A DNA stretch of 17,872 nucleotides from an uncultured Lachnospiraceae bacterium (GTDB lineage Bacteria; Bacillota; Clostridia; Lachnospirales; Lachnospiraceae): the NCBI GenBank assembly GCA_949051815.1, contig CARQVR010000001.1, positions 175,640 through 193,511 of the forward strand, written 5' to 3'. This document shows, in pieces, positions 1 to 6,863 of the stretch; the stretch's first letter is position 1, and every line of letters starts with the position of its first letter. The translations under genes and the position numbers were made by a program. The notes under the pieces were generated by a model. It was not told the DNA's origin, searched no databases, and saw nothing but the letters and a program-made list of their open reading frames with translations.

Positions 1-352
1 ATCTCCTTCTCCGTTTCCGTCCGGCTCCTGCGGCTCGTCTCCCTCTCCCGGCTCTGTCAAATCTCCTTCTCCGTTTCCGTCCGGCTCCTGCGGCTTATCC
101 CCTTCTTCCGGTTCTGCCGGATTTCCTTCTCCATTTCCCTCCGGCTCCTGCGGCTTGTCCCCTTCTCCCGGTTCTGCCGGATCTCCTTCTCCGTTTCCGC
201 CCGGCTCCTGCGGCTTATCCCCTTCTTCCGGTTCTGCCGGATCTCCTTCTCCATTTCCGTCCGGCTCCTGCGGCTCGTCTCCCTCTCCGCTTCCGCCCGG
301 CTCCTGTGTCCTGTCTCCCTCTCCGCTTCCACCCGGCTTCTGCGGCCTGTCT
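1..352 (-). repeat. Tandem repeat, 60-bp units plus degenerate 36-bp units
   Basis: Four 60-bp units lie in register at 1-60, 61-120, 121-180 and 181-240. A fifth, partial unit begins at 241 and passes into 36-bp units that end near 352. The first 35 bases of units 1 and 2 are identical. Both periods are multiples of 3, so copy-number change would keep the reading frame of the secreted protein encoded on the minus strand. The array touches the window edge, so its full copy number is unknown. Confidence 0.9.
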
Positions 353-657
353 CCTGCCTCCGACTCCTGCGGGCCGCCTTCTGCCTGCTCCCGCGCTTCT
401 CCTGCCACAGCATCTTCTTTCCCCCCGGAAATATGTCCGATGTTCTCTCCATAATCAGGTTGTTCCAACGCTGCGGCTTCCTTCACGGAAACCTCCGGCC
501 CGATACCCTTACCCGCTTCCGGCTGCGCAGCCAGAACCGTCAGGGGCGCGCCCTCCGCGCAGAGCGCAAGACTCAGCAGCAGCGCAAACGCTCTGCTCCC
601 CGATTTTTTCCATCCCCATATTTCTTTTAACGCCCGTCTCATCTTCCCAGTCGTCAT
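1..657 (-). CDS. Secreted acidic-repeat protein, 5' part (runs off the left edge)
   Basis: The reading frame is open from ATG 657 to base 1 (219 residues, no stop), so the gene continues outside the window. Residues 1-44 look like a signal peptide: a basic start (KMRR, KEIWGWKKSGSR), a hydrophobic core (AFALLLSLALC) and a likely cleavage after VLAA, before QPE. Residues about 45-105 are low-complexity and acidic. From about 105 there are 12-residue units such as GGSGEGDEPQEP, then 20-residue units such as DGNGEGDPAEPEEGDKPQEP, with about eight acidic residues per unit and no Cys. Other frames are also open here because the DNA repeats lack stops; the signal peptide picks this frame. AGGGAGA (677-671) lies 13 nt before ATG 657; ATG 642 is an alternative start. 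Probably an exported, extended, Pro/Glu-rich wall or matrix protein. No catalytic domain is visible in this part, and the function is unknown. Confidence 0.75.
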   Translation of the reverse strand, partial: MTTGKMRRALKEIWGWKKSGSRAFALLLSLALCAEGAPLTVLAAQPEAGKGIGPEVSVKEAAALEQPDYGENIGHISGGKEDAVAGEAREQAEGGPQESEAGDRPQKPGGSGEGDRTQEPGGSGEGDEPQEPDGNGEGDPAEPEEGDKPQEPGGNGEGDPAEPGEGDKPQEPEGNGEGNPAEPEEGDKPQEPDGNGEGDLTEPGEGDEPQEPDGNGEGD

Positions 658-705
658 ATACGATATCTCATCTCCCTGTTAATTGATCTGCACCAGAAGG
701 AGTTT

Positions 706-776
706 ACCGGCAGCGTTTCGTCGACGAAACCGCTCATCCCCCTGCGATTTGATCCGCACCCCGTCGTTTTGCCGGT
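706..776 (-). promoter_or_regulatory. Candidate structured leader RNA upstream of the repeat protein
   Basis: Read on the minus strand, ACCGGC (776-771) can pair with GCCGGT (711-706). Inside this stem sit two possible hairpins: TGCG/CGCA (758-755 with 746-743) and a hairpin built on the perfect 16-base palindrome at 715-730, which AGCG and CGCT extend with one bulged C. This makes a three-way-junction shape about 50-120 nt before the start codon at 657. A further GC hairpin (CCGGGC/GCCCGG, 781-797) lies just 5'. I do not recognise a known riboswitch class. The pairing is seen by eye only; no folding was computed. Confidence 0.3.
715..730. repeat. 16-bp perfect palindrome
   Basis: GTTTCGTCGACGAAAC equals its own reverse complement. 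It lies 58 bp upstream of the ATG at 657. It could be the tip of the leader hairpin described at 706-776, or a binding site for a dimeric regulator. One such palindrome in about 18 kb is not far from chance. Confidence 0.6.
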
Positions 777-873
777 TCTCCCGGGCAGACAGCCCGGTTG
801 CCGCATGTATGCCGCCGCGGTTCCCGGTGCATTCCACGGTGGTTGCAATGTTATGTCTACCAATCTGGCTCTT

Positions 874-903
874 ATCATAACATAAAAAAGAGAATTGACA
901 CAA
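874..903 (-). promoter_or_regulatory. Possible promoter for the repeat-protein gene
   Basis: On the minus strand TTGTGT (903-898) and TATGAT (879-874) are 18 bp apart, a reasonable match to the -35 and -10 of the main sigma factor. Transcription would begin near 868 and give a leader of about 210 nt. The -35 overlaps the terminator hairpin of the preceding gene. The match is modest. Confidence 0.3.
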
Positions 904-923
904 GTAAATACTTGTCAATTCTC
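884..923 (-). terminator. Rho-independent terminator at the end of the long gene run
   Basis: On the minus strand GAGAATTGACA (923-913) and TGTCAATTCTC (900-890) form an 11-bp perfect stem with a 12-nt loop, followed directly by six T (889-884). The TGA stop of the glycosyltransferase (917-915) lies inside the first arm, so the last codons form part of the hairpin. This marks a plausible 3' end for the upstream transcription unit. Confidence 0.88.
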
Positions 924-2867
924 CATTAAATACTGCTTATTTCCAAATTCTGTGCTTTTATGATAAATTCTGTCACCGATCTTCACCGGTTCTTCCGGAA
1001 GATTCCCGAACCAGATAATGCAGTCAGGCACGAAGTCTTCGTCCGCATAAACCGCCGTCTCATTACTGACCAGAACATGCTCCAGACGACAGCCATCCAG
1101 CATTTCCCAGAAAGGATACTCGAAATCGTCCGCTTTGAGCAAATGCAGTCCCACATTTTCGTACTGCCGGGATTTGATTTCGTCCACCAGCGGCGCATAG
1201 ACCGCCAGCTCATCCCATCTCGCCGCAAAATAGCTGTAAGGTCTCGTCCTCGCACGGTTCTTCCAGATATCAAAGTGATGGACGGAAAGGCTCACTGCCT
1301 CCGCAATGCACAGCACGCTTACGATTCCAACGATTCCCCAGCGGACCGGCCTCCCCCGTTTCCCCTCTGTCGCCATCTGCATCCCGGCCGTTATCATGGG
1401 GCATAAAAGCGCCAGATAGGCGATCATATATCTGCTCACAAAAGGCTCCCAGCGAAGCACCGTACAGAATGCAGCGAAGGAGACTGACGCCGCCGCGAAA
1501 TACCCCCTGCAGTACCCCGTCCATTTTTTCCTTCCAAATCCAAGAACCACCCACAAAACACAGAAAAAGAAAAGCCAGATCACCGTCGGATTCACCGCCG
1601 TATCACAGCCGTAATTTCCGGCCTCATGAAGCATGTACGCCCTGCCTCTCTCAGAAATGGACTCCGCGTCCAGCTCCACCCGCAAAAGCGCGGCGGCTTT
1701 CTCCGCAATCTTCGTAAAAATTTCATGCCCGTTCTTCACAAACGGCGTCGGCATGTTAAAGGAAAGATTTTTTATCATATTGACAAGGAGATAGGACGGC
1801 TGCGTCGTCCCCACGAGCTGGGCCGCACCGGCAGCAGGACTGGCATACGCGCCGAAGCTCTTAAAATTCCTCAGAATTTCCGGAACCAGCGGAAGCCCCA
1901 CAAAGGGAAGCGCCCCGCAAAAAATCCCGGAAAGGTCGCGCACGCTGTCTTTTCTTTTGATACAGACCGCTAACAGCCACAGGGCAAAAACTACCATACC
2001 CACACAGACTGAGGGCTTTGCCAGATATCCCCAGGCCACGCACAGTCCCATTGTACCCACGCGCCAGACGGTAATTTTATCAAACCGCATCGCTTTTTTT
2101 ACATCCACATAGTCAAGCAGCCTGTATACAAAGAATAACAGCCAGATCGCCGCGAAATTGTCCACCTGTGTTGTCAGCGCCTCCGCATAGGCGATGGGCA
2201 TGGACATAAACAACAGCGCCGACAGGAAACAAAAACCCCTGCTGCAGGAAAGTCTTGCGGCAATGGCCGCCGCCATAACCGCGCAGGTAAGATACGACGT
2301 CCCCTGTAACAGATTGAAAAACAGATCATGTCCCCGGCACAAAATATAGACATGCAGATTCACAAACTCCGCCAGCACGGGACTGCACACCTGCCTGATG
2401 GAATTGGTGGCGTAATGCGCCGCCGAACGGTTCTGCGCCCAATAGGCGATTCTTGGCAGATGATACGTCATCGAATCCCAATTGTACGGCGTCGTAATCA
2501 GGGACAGGCCCAGAACCACCATTCCGATTACAAGCAAAACACCGTAATACGGCGCTTCCCGCAGCGCCTGCCACGCGCGCGCGCCTGCCGCCCGCACACG
2601 TTTCACCGCGCAGGCCGCCGTAAGTCCCATTTTCCTAAGCTGCGCTGCAAGGAAGAAGAGCAGAAACACATCCAGCGCCCCCCAGGCTGCAAACAGACTG
2701 CGGAAACGCAGGGCATGTCCCACCGACAAAACTTCCGTAAGCGCAAAAAGAAAAAGCATCCAAAGGCAGCACGCCTCCATATAAGTACCAAGGCATGTGT
2801 CCTCTATGCTCTTTCTCTTCTTATACACATGAATATTGCCATACAGCGCGACTACCGCAAGCAGCAT
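915..2867 (-). CDS. GT-C superfamily membrane glycosyltransferase (ArnT/PMT-like)
   Basis: A 650-residue polytopic membrane protein with many hydrophobic segments across residues 1-540 and a soluble C-terminal tail of about 100 residues. After the third hydrophobic segment the first large outer loop reads YNWDSMTYHLPR (128-139). The acidic residue D131 sits where GT-C enzymes of the PMT/ArnT/GT39 type carry their catalytic or metal-binding Asp. These enzymes move a sugar from a polyprenyl-phosphate donor to an acceptor outside the membrane. Substrate and acceptor cannot be read from sequence. The start is ATG 2867, with an AGGAAG ribosome site 5 nt before it. It is the last gene before the terminator at 884-923 and lies 63 nt after the DUF4956 gene, so it probably glycosylates the surface product of this cluster. 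The GT-C fold is fairly secure; the sub-family is not. Confidence 0.75.
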   Translation of the reverse strand: MLLAVVALYGNIHVYKKRKSIEDTCLGTYMEACCLWMLFLFALTEVLSVGHALRFRSLFAAWGALDVFLLFFLAAQLRKMGLTAACAVKRVRAAGARAWQALREAPYYGVLLVIGMVVLGLSLITTPYNWDSMTYHLPRIAYWAQNRSAAHYATNSIRQVCSPVLAEFVNLHVYILCRGHDLFFNLLQGTSYLTCAVMAAAIAARLSCSRGFCFLSALLFMSMPIAYAEALTTQVDNFAAIWLLFFVYRLLDYVDVKKAMRFDKITVWRVGTMGLCVAWGYLAKPSVCVGMVVFALWLLAVCIKRKDSVRDLSGIFCGALPFVGLPLVPEILRNFKSFGAYASPAAGAAQLVGTTQPSYLLVNMIKNLSFNMPTPFVKNGHEIFTKIAEKAAALLRVELDAESISERGRAYMLHEAGNYGCDTAVNPTVIWLFFFCVLWVVLGFGRKKWTGYCRGYFAAASVSFAAFCTVLRWEPFVSRYMIAYLALLCPMITAGMQMATEGKRGRPVRWGIVGIVSVLCIAEAVSLSVHHFDIWKNRARTRPYSYFAARWDELAVYAPLVDEIKSRQYENVGLHLLKADDFEYPFWEMLDGCRLEHVLVSNETAVYADEDFVPDCIIWFGNLPEEPVKIGDRIYHKSTEFGNKQYLMEN

Positions 2868-2930
2868 ATTTCTTCCTTTCCTGCGGACCGTACCTTCCCT
2901 TTATCGAATCACCGTCCACGTATATGTGAC

Positions 2931-3611
2931 CTAAACCCTGCACTCCCCGTCATGGGAAATACAGTTGATCTGCGTCAGGCACTTTATTTTTGAGAGCGCC
3001 CCCAGAAGCTCTTCCTTCTTCGCCGTCTTCACCTCAATAATCAGCTCCGCTTCGCCGTTCCTGATACATCTGGATTTCTCCTTATGATACCTGCAGTTTC
3101 CCTTTAAGAGCTTCTCCAGCTCCTCATAGTCAATCTCCGTCGCCAATGCCCGCAGCACCAGCAGATCAGGGGCCTTCGCATTCGGAACCAGATCCAGCGC
3201 AAGAAGCAGAATCGTCATAACGATACACAGCACGAAGGAAAGCAGATATAATCCGACGCCCACAATAATACCCGCGCTGATCGACCAGAACAGATACAAA
3301 AGATCCATCGGGTTCTTTACCGCGTTACGGAAACGGACAATGGACAGCGCGCCCACCATACCGAGGGAAACAAGCAGATTTGACTGCATGGCAATCATAA
3401 TCGCCGCCACGATAACCGGCATTCCCGCAAGCGTCACATTCAGGTCTTTGGAATAAAAGGCCGACTTGGAAGAGAACTTGTACACCGCAAAAATATAAAG
3501 CCCCACAAGCGCAGCGATCACGATGAGAAGCAGAATGCTTTTCGCGGAAAGATTCGTGCCGCCTCCCAGACTTTCATACACACTGTTTTTGATTACATCC
3601 TTAATTGACAT
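2931..3611 (-). CDS. DUF4956 family membrane protein
   Basis: About 226 residues with four likely membrane helices in the first 140 residues, then a soluble domain of about 80 residues. The segment GALSIVRFRNAVKNPMDLLY followed by FWSISAGIIVG is the family hallmark. DUF4956 proteins are often encoded beside VTC-domain and CotH proteins, as here. Their biochemical role is not established. The soluble tail resembles the small ferredoxin-like domain seen in related proteins, but this is only a guess. I chose ATG 3611 as the start because AAAGGAG (3625-3619) lies 7 nt before it. The in-frame ATG at 3617 is only 1 nt from that ribosome site. The gene follows the VTC gene by about 80 nt with no terminator in between. 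Confidence 0.88.
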   Translation of the reverse strand: MSIKDVIKNSVYESLGGGTNLSAKSILLLIVIAALVGLYIFAVYKFSSKSAFYSKDLNVTLAGMPVIVAAIMIAMQSNLLVSLGMVGALSIVRFRNAVKNPMDLLYLFWSISAGIIVGVGLYLLSFVLCIVMTILLLALDLVPNAKAPDLLVLRALATEIDYEELEKLLKGNCRYHKEKSRCIRNGEAELIIEVKTAKKEELLGALSKIKCLTQINCISHDGECRV

Positions 3612-3691
3612 GGTCATTCTCCTTTATACATTAGTGATAATCAGGCGTTTGCAAAACTCTTTTCGCACTTACCCGTTAGTGATCCGCCCGC

Positions 3692-4369
3692 TTATAACGC
3701 CACACACTCCCGGCACAACTGGTACTTGGAATATGCCGTTTGCCGCATACTTCCCGTTTCCAGAAGCTGCAGCAGAAAATCCGGTATAAATTCATCGTAC
3801 TTCACTTCTAACACTTTATCATATTCCCGCAAAAAATCATAGCTGATATTTTTCTCTCCGAACGCCTCCACCATACTGCTGGCCCGCACATTGCGGTCAA
3901 AAGTGATCCGCACATTGCCCGGCCCGTATACATAGGCTTTCCGCTCGTAGGCCACGATCACTTTCGGCCGGAGTCCCTGTGTCCGGACCGCCAGATTAAA
4001 AAGCGTCGCCGGATCTTTTGCAGACGCGTCGTCCTCAATGCATTCTCCACGCATCAGACACTCCATCTGGGCCTTTGTGATGGTCCTGGCGCTCTTAGAA
4101 ATACGGTTATCCCGCTTGGTTTTTACCTCCAGCTTAATCACATCCAGAGAGTCATTATAAATCCTGATCCGGTATTTGCTCCGCCGGTTCACGCCGTCTG
4201 TCGTGTCCCGCAGACAGGAATCCGTAAAATCGTCAAAATACAGGCTTGTAATCCGGTACCCCTCCGGGCCGCCCTCGTTAACGTCCGGCCTCAGCACAGC
4301 CTCCATACGCGCCTGCAGCATCGCAAGCTGTGCATCCGTGCAGTTGTATTTATCTTCCACCCGATACAT
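3692..4369 (-). CDS. VTC-domain (polyphosphate polymerase-like) protein
   Basis: 225 residues covering one VTC/TTM-type tunnel domain. Visible family features are YRVEDKY at the start (residues 2-8), YRITSLYFDD (38-47), the basic strand RRSKYRIRIY (62-71), KLEVKTKRDNRISKSAR (79-95), VAYERKAY (139-146), VRITFD (153-158) and LEVKYDEF (187-194). The alternating Arg/Lys and Glu residues are those that line the polyphosphate-binding tunnel in yeast Vtc4. Bacterial copies lack the SPX domain, as here, and their polymerase activity is inferred. ATG 4369 is the start: homology begins at residue 2, and GAGG lies 6 nt upstream. A longer in-frame start would run back through the cotH gene in the wrong frame. 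It overlaps the end of cotH by 20 nt, so translation is probably coupled. No signal peptide is seen, which suggests action on the cytoplasmic side with the DUF4956 membrane partner. Confidence 0.9.
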   Translation of the reverse strand: MYRVEDKYNCTDAQLAMLQARMEAVLRPDVNEGGPEGYRITSLYFDDFTDSCLRDTTDGVNRRSKYRIRIYNDSLDVIKLEVKTKRDNRISKSARTITKAQMECLMRGECIEDDASAKDPATLFNLAVRTQGLRPKVIVAYERKAYVYGPGNVRITFDRNVRASSMVEAFGEKNISYDFLREYDKVLEVKYDEFIPDFLLQLLETGSMRQTAYSKYQLCRECVAL

Positions 4370-5973
4370 CGTTTTCCTCTTCCTCCGCCAATGGTTCTTC
4401 ATCAAAATAAGGCGCCTCGAAATAGGCATCCAGAAAGTCCAGCCGGTTCTCCACATACTCATAGATGTAGGCGTCCTGCCAATGCTCGCGCCCGTGCTCT
4501 TCCCAGCGCACATAGTTTCTGTCATAGGCGCCGGAAGCATGGAGATAAGCAAAGTCCTCATCCAGCATACCATATAATCTGTCTTTTGACAAAATATCTT
4601 CCCGAAGCTGCTTCCAGCGCGCAAGCGTCAGTTCCTGTATCTCGTCCGGCCTGCACCGGTACATCTGCTTCACATCCTCACTCCACACATAGGCACAGTA
4701 TGCCCAGCCTGCATTGTACAGCTTTCTGTCCAGATTCCCCTTATACAGACCGTCACCCCATGTTGCATTGCAGTCCCAGGGGACCTTGGAAATCACGTGC
4801 CTTCCGGTCTGCCTGTCATATGCCGCCACGAAGAATGTGTTTTTTCTTGTATAGTTGTCACAGGCTCTTGTGAGTATGACAAAAATATTATAATCTATGG
4901 CGTTTTCCATGTTTAGCAGCGTCCGTGCCGCGTCATAGTCTTCTATCTCATCCGCCGCGAAAATGTCCAGATATTCTTTCATCGGCAGCCACGTATCCCG
5001 GTTACCGGTCTTCGGATATTTGATATCATAGTCTATGCTCAAACCGAAATCCTCCGGAATCGACTCGTCGGGTAACGCAAACCCCCGGCATTTGTATAAG
5101 ACGTCGTTTTTCTCCAGAGACAGCTCCTTCGCGTCAATGCGCTCGGTCAGCCCATACACACCCATATATACGTTGTCGGCAAACAGTTCCACATACTCCA
5201 TCGTTGTCCCGCCGTCTTTCGGGTCGGCATTGTCCGAGGCAATCGCCCGCCAGACATCGTAGGAAAACTTATTGTGAATCAGACCGTCGTCATCGTAGAG
5301 CGCCGTCAGAATCCAGTCATCGTCCCGCCGCATACCAAGCAGCGACATTTTCCTGTCCAGCTCCAGCTTATAACTCTGTTTCGGGAAGCGTCTGGAGCTG
5401 TTTCCGCGAACCGCCGCCTGACAGTCCGCACTCTGGTACTCCTTTCCTGTAAACTTCATATCGGAAACCTGCACCTTTGCATCCTGCGCCTCGTCCCCGA
5501 TCCCTGCGCCGGACGCTGTCTCAATCGTCATGACAGGCATACCCGTAAACACGACGTCATAGGTGCACCAGGTCCCCTTCTTTCTGTCAATACCATACAG
5601 CAGGAAACTGTGCCCTTCGGCAATCGCCCCCGCACAGTCCCCGAAGCAGGTGTCCTCCTGCCAGTACAGTTCTCCTGCGGACGCGGTGAGCACACCGTCC
5701 CACACGCCGTTTTCCATATTCTGTGTCACAAAATATCTGTCTGAAACCGCGTCATAGGCAGTTCCATGGCCGTTAAAGGAAAGCGCCGGTCTCTCCGACG
5801 TCTCCTCCAGTCCGGAGAGAAGTGTCCGCAGTCTGCCGCTGTCGCAGACCCCGACCGTCAGATACCCCCCCCCCCGTATTTTCAGGCATGTTGTCCCACC
5901 GGATCAGTACGCCCAAAGCCACGGAAAGCACCGCTATTGCAAACAGCTTTCTCTGTCGGGATATTTTTATCAT
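4350..5973 (-). CDS. CotH kinase-family protein, frame interrupted at a poly-G tract
   Basis: ATG 5973 overlaps the previous stop (ATGA) and follows AGGGA. The first frame encodes a basic start and one hydrophobic segment (LFAIAVLSVALGVLI, residues 10-24), a signal anchor without a lipobox, then reaches PENTGGG. In the sequence given, this frame goes wrong at the 11-G run and stops at 5775-5773. The CotH domain lies in another frame that is open from beyond the run to the stop at 4350. With 10 G the two join as GGGYLTVGVCDSGRL and give 540 residues. CotH features in that numbering: VRGNSSRRFPKQSYKLEL (188-205), NKFSYDVWR (234-242), VELFADNVYMGVYGLTERID (261-280, with the RID turn) and VPWDCNATWGDG (397-408), the equivalent of the conserved WDxD...G. 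CotH proteins are atypical kinases that phosphorylate secreted or spore-coat proteins. A GTG at 5729 could start a soluble form, but clear coding sense lies upstream of it. The gene is either phase-variable (off in this copy) or carries a base-count error. Confidence 0.85.
5865..5875 (-). repeat. Homopolymer of 11 G within the cotH-like gene
   Basis: The plus strand has 11 consecutive C, so the coding strand reads 11 G. The run lies just after codon 33 of the CotH-like protein, between its membrane anchor and the extracytoplasmic domain. Tracts of 10 or 13 G put both parts in one frame; 11 or 12 G do not. I saw no other homopolymer this long in the window. Confidence 0.95.
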
Positions 5974-6863
5974 TTTGATCTGTCCCTCAAAACTCTGGCC
6001 GGAACGCCTGCCGCAATCTTATCCTGCGCAATGTCCTCAAGCACCGCCGATCCAATGCCGATCAGGGCGTGATCCCCCACGCTGCACTGGTTCTTGACGA
6101 TGCTGCCCGCTATCCATGCTTGATCCCCCACAGACACGCTCCCATACAGATGGGAACAGATCAGAACCGCATCCTTCCCCACTCTGGAATTATGCGCTAT
6201 CAATGTGCAGGGCGCAATCTTCGTCCCGCTTCCGATATAAGTATCGTCGATTGTGCCTCTCTGTATGCTCACATGACTGCTGATAAATACGTCGTCTCCG
6301 ATTGTCACACCGCCGAAATGCGCAATCATAACCCGGTGATGGTTTTCATCCTCGTAGGCTCCGAAGCCGTCTTCCCCGATCATGGACAACGCCTGTACCG
6401 TACAGCGCTTTCCTATTTTCACCCGGTTTTTGATCACCACATTGTCGGAAATCACCGTGTCGTCCCCGATCTCCACCTCTCCCGTGATCGAACAGTTATG
6501 CCCGATTCTGACGTTATTCCCAAGCCTGACATGCTTACCGATCACCGTATTGTGCCCGATCAGCGCCTCCGCTTCCTCCGGCACCGGAAAAAAGTGTTCC
6601 AGCAGCAGAAAAAACACCGCCTTGGAATTTTCGCAAATGATCTGGTTCGGAAGCGGCAGCTCCACCCCCTCCTGCACAACACAGAGTGTAATATCTTTCA
6701 ACTCCTCACGCCACTTCTCCGCGTTCTTAATCCATGTAAGAGTCCCCGCCCGGTAATGGTCGGACGAAGAAAATCCCTCCACCGTCACATCCGCATCCGC
6801 CCGCATCCGAAATTCCTGTTTCTCCTGTCGTAAAAATTTCTCTATCTGCGCTGCAGTCGTCAT
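5970..6863 (-). CDS. LpxD-like N-acyltransferase (left-handed beta-helix)
   Basis: 297 residues. An N-terminal non-repeat domain (1-95) contains GTLTWIKNAEKW (40-51), like the uridine-binding domain of LpxD. A long left-handed beta-helix of hexapeptide repeats follows (about 100-290). The central segment matches LpxD closely in order: MIGEDGFGAY (161-170), FGGVTIGDDVFISSHVSIQR (183-202), GTIDDTYIGSGTKIAP (203-218), then LIAHN with H224 where E. coli LpxD has its catalytic His. LpxD moves an acyl chain from acyl carrier protein to the 2-amino group of UDP-glucosamine; here the acyl group and nucleotide sugar are unknown. The gene overlaps the deacetylase by 4 nt and cotH by 4 nt (both ATGA), so the three are probably translated together. 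In a Gram-positive, lipid A is not expected, so the product is more likely an N-acylated sugar of a surface glycan. The family is secure; the substrate is not. Confidence 0.87.
   Translation of the reverse strand: MTTAAQIEKFLRQEKQEFRMRADADVTVEGFSSSDHYRAGTLTWIKNAEKWREELKDITLCVVQEGVELPLPNQIICENSKAVFFLLLEHFFPVPEEAEALIGHNTVIGKHVRLGNNVRIGHNCSITGEVEIGDDTVISDNVVIKNRVKIGKRCTVQALSMIGEDGFGAYEDENHHRVMIAHFGGVTIGDDVFISSHVSIQRGTIDDTYIGSGTKIAPCTLIAHNSRVGKDAVLICSHLYGSVSVGDQAWIAGSIVKNQCSVGDHALIGIGSAVLEDIAQDKIAAGVPARVLRDRSK

Noticed and set aside
57..454. Arg/Ser-rich minus-strand and Ser/Pro-rich plus-strand reading frames over the repeat array
   Set aside because: They are open only because the DNA repeat contains no stops. 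The third frame on the minus strand has a signal peptide, a start and acidic repeats, so it is the coding one.
781..797. CCGGGC/GCCCGG hairpin as a terminator
   Set aside because: No T tract follows on either strand, and it lies in the leader of the next gene.
654..918. Small reading frames of 65-79 codons on both strands before the repeat gene
   Set aside because: No convincing ribosome site, no family resemblance, and they lie in a stretch rich in inverted repeats. A leader region is a better explanation.
3631..3683. Two copies of TTAGTGAT in the VTC-DUF4956 gap
   Set aside because: Eight bases repeated 45 bp apart is weak and could be chance; there is no supporting structure.
4370..4624. 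Extended N-terminus for the VTC protein
   Set aside because: The extra 85 residues are the cotH coding DNA in a wrong frame. VTC homology begins at residue 2 of the protein starting at 4369, which has its own ribosome site.
4350..5729. CotH protein starting at the GTG at 5729 as a complete gene
   Set aside because: The frame upstream of the GTG reads as plausible protein back to the G run. A membrane-anchor start coupled to the previous gene lies just beyond it.
6069..6833. 254-codon plus-strand frame opposite the LpxD-like gene
   Set aside because: It is an antisense shadow: no known motif and no clear ribosome site, while the minus-strand frame shows clear LpxD motifs.
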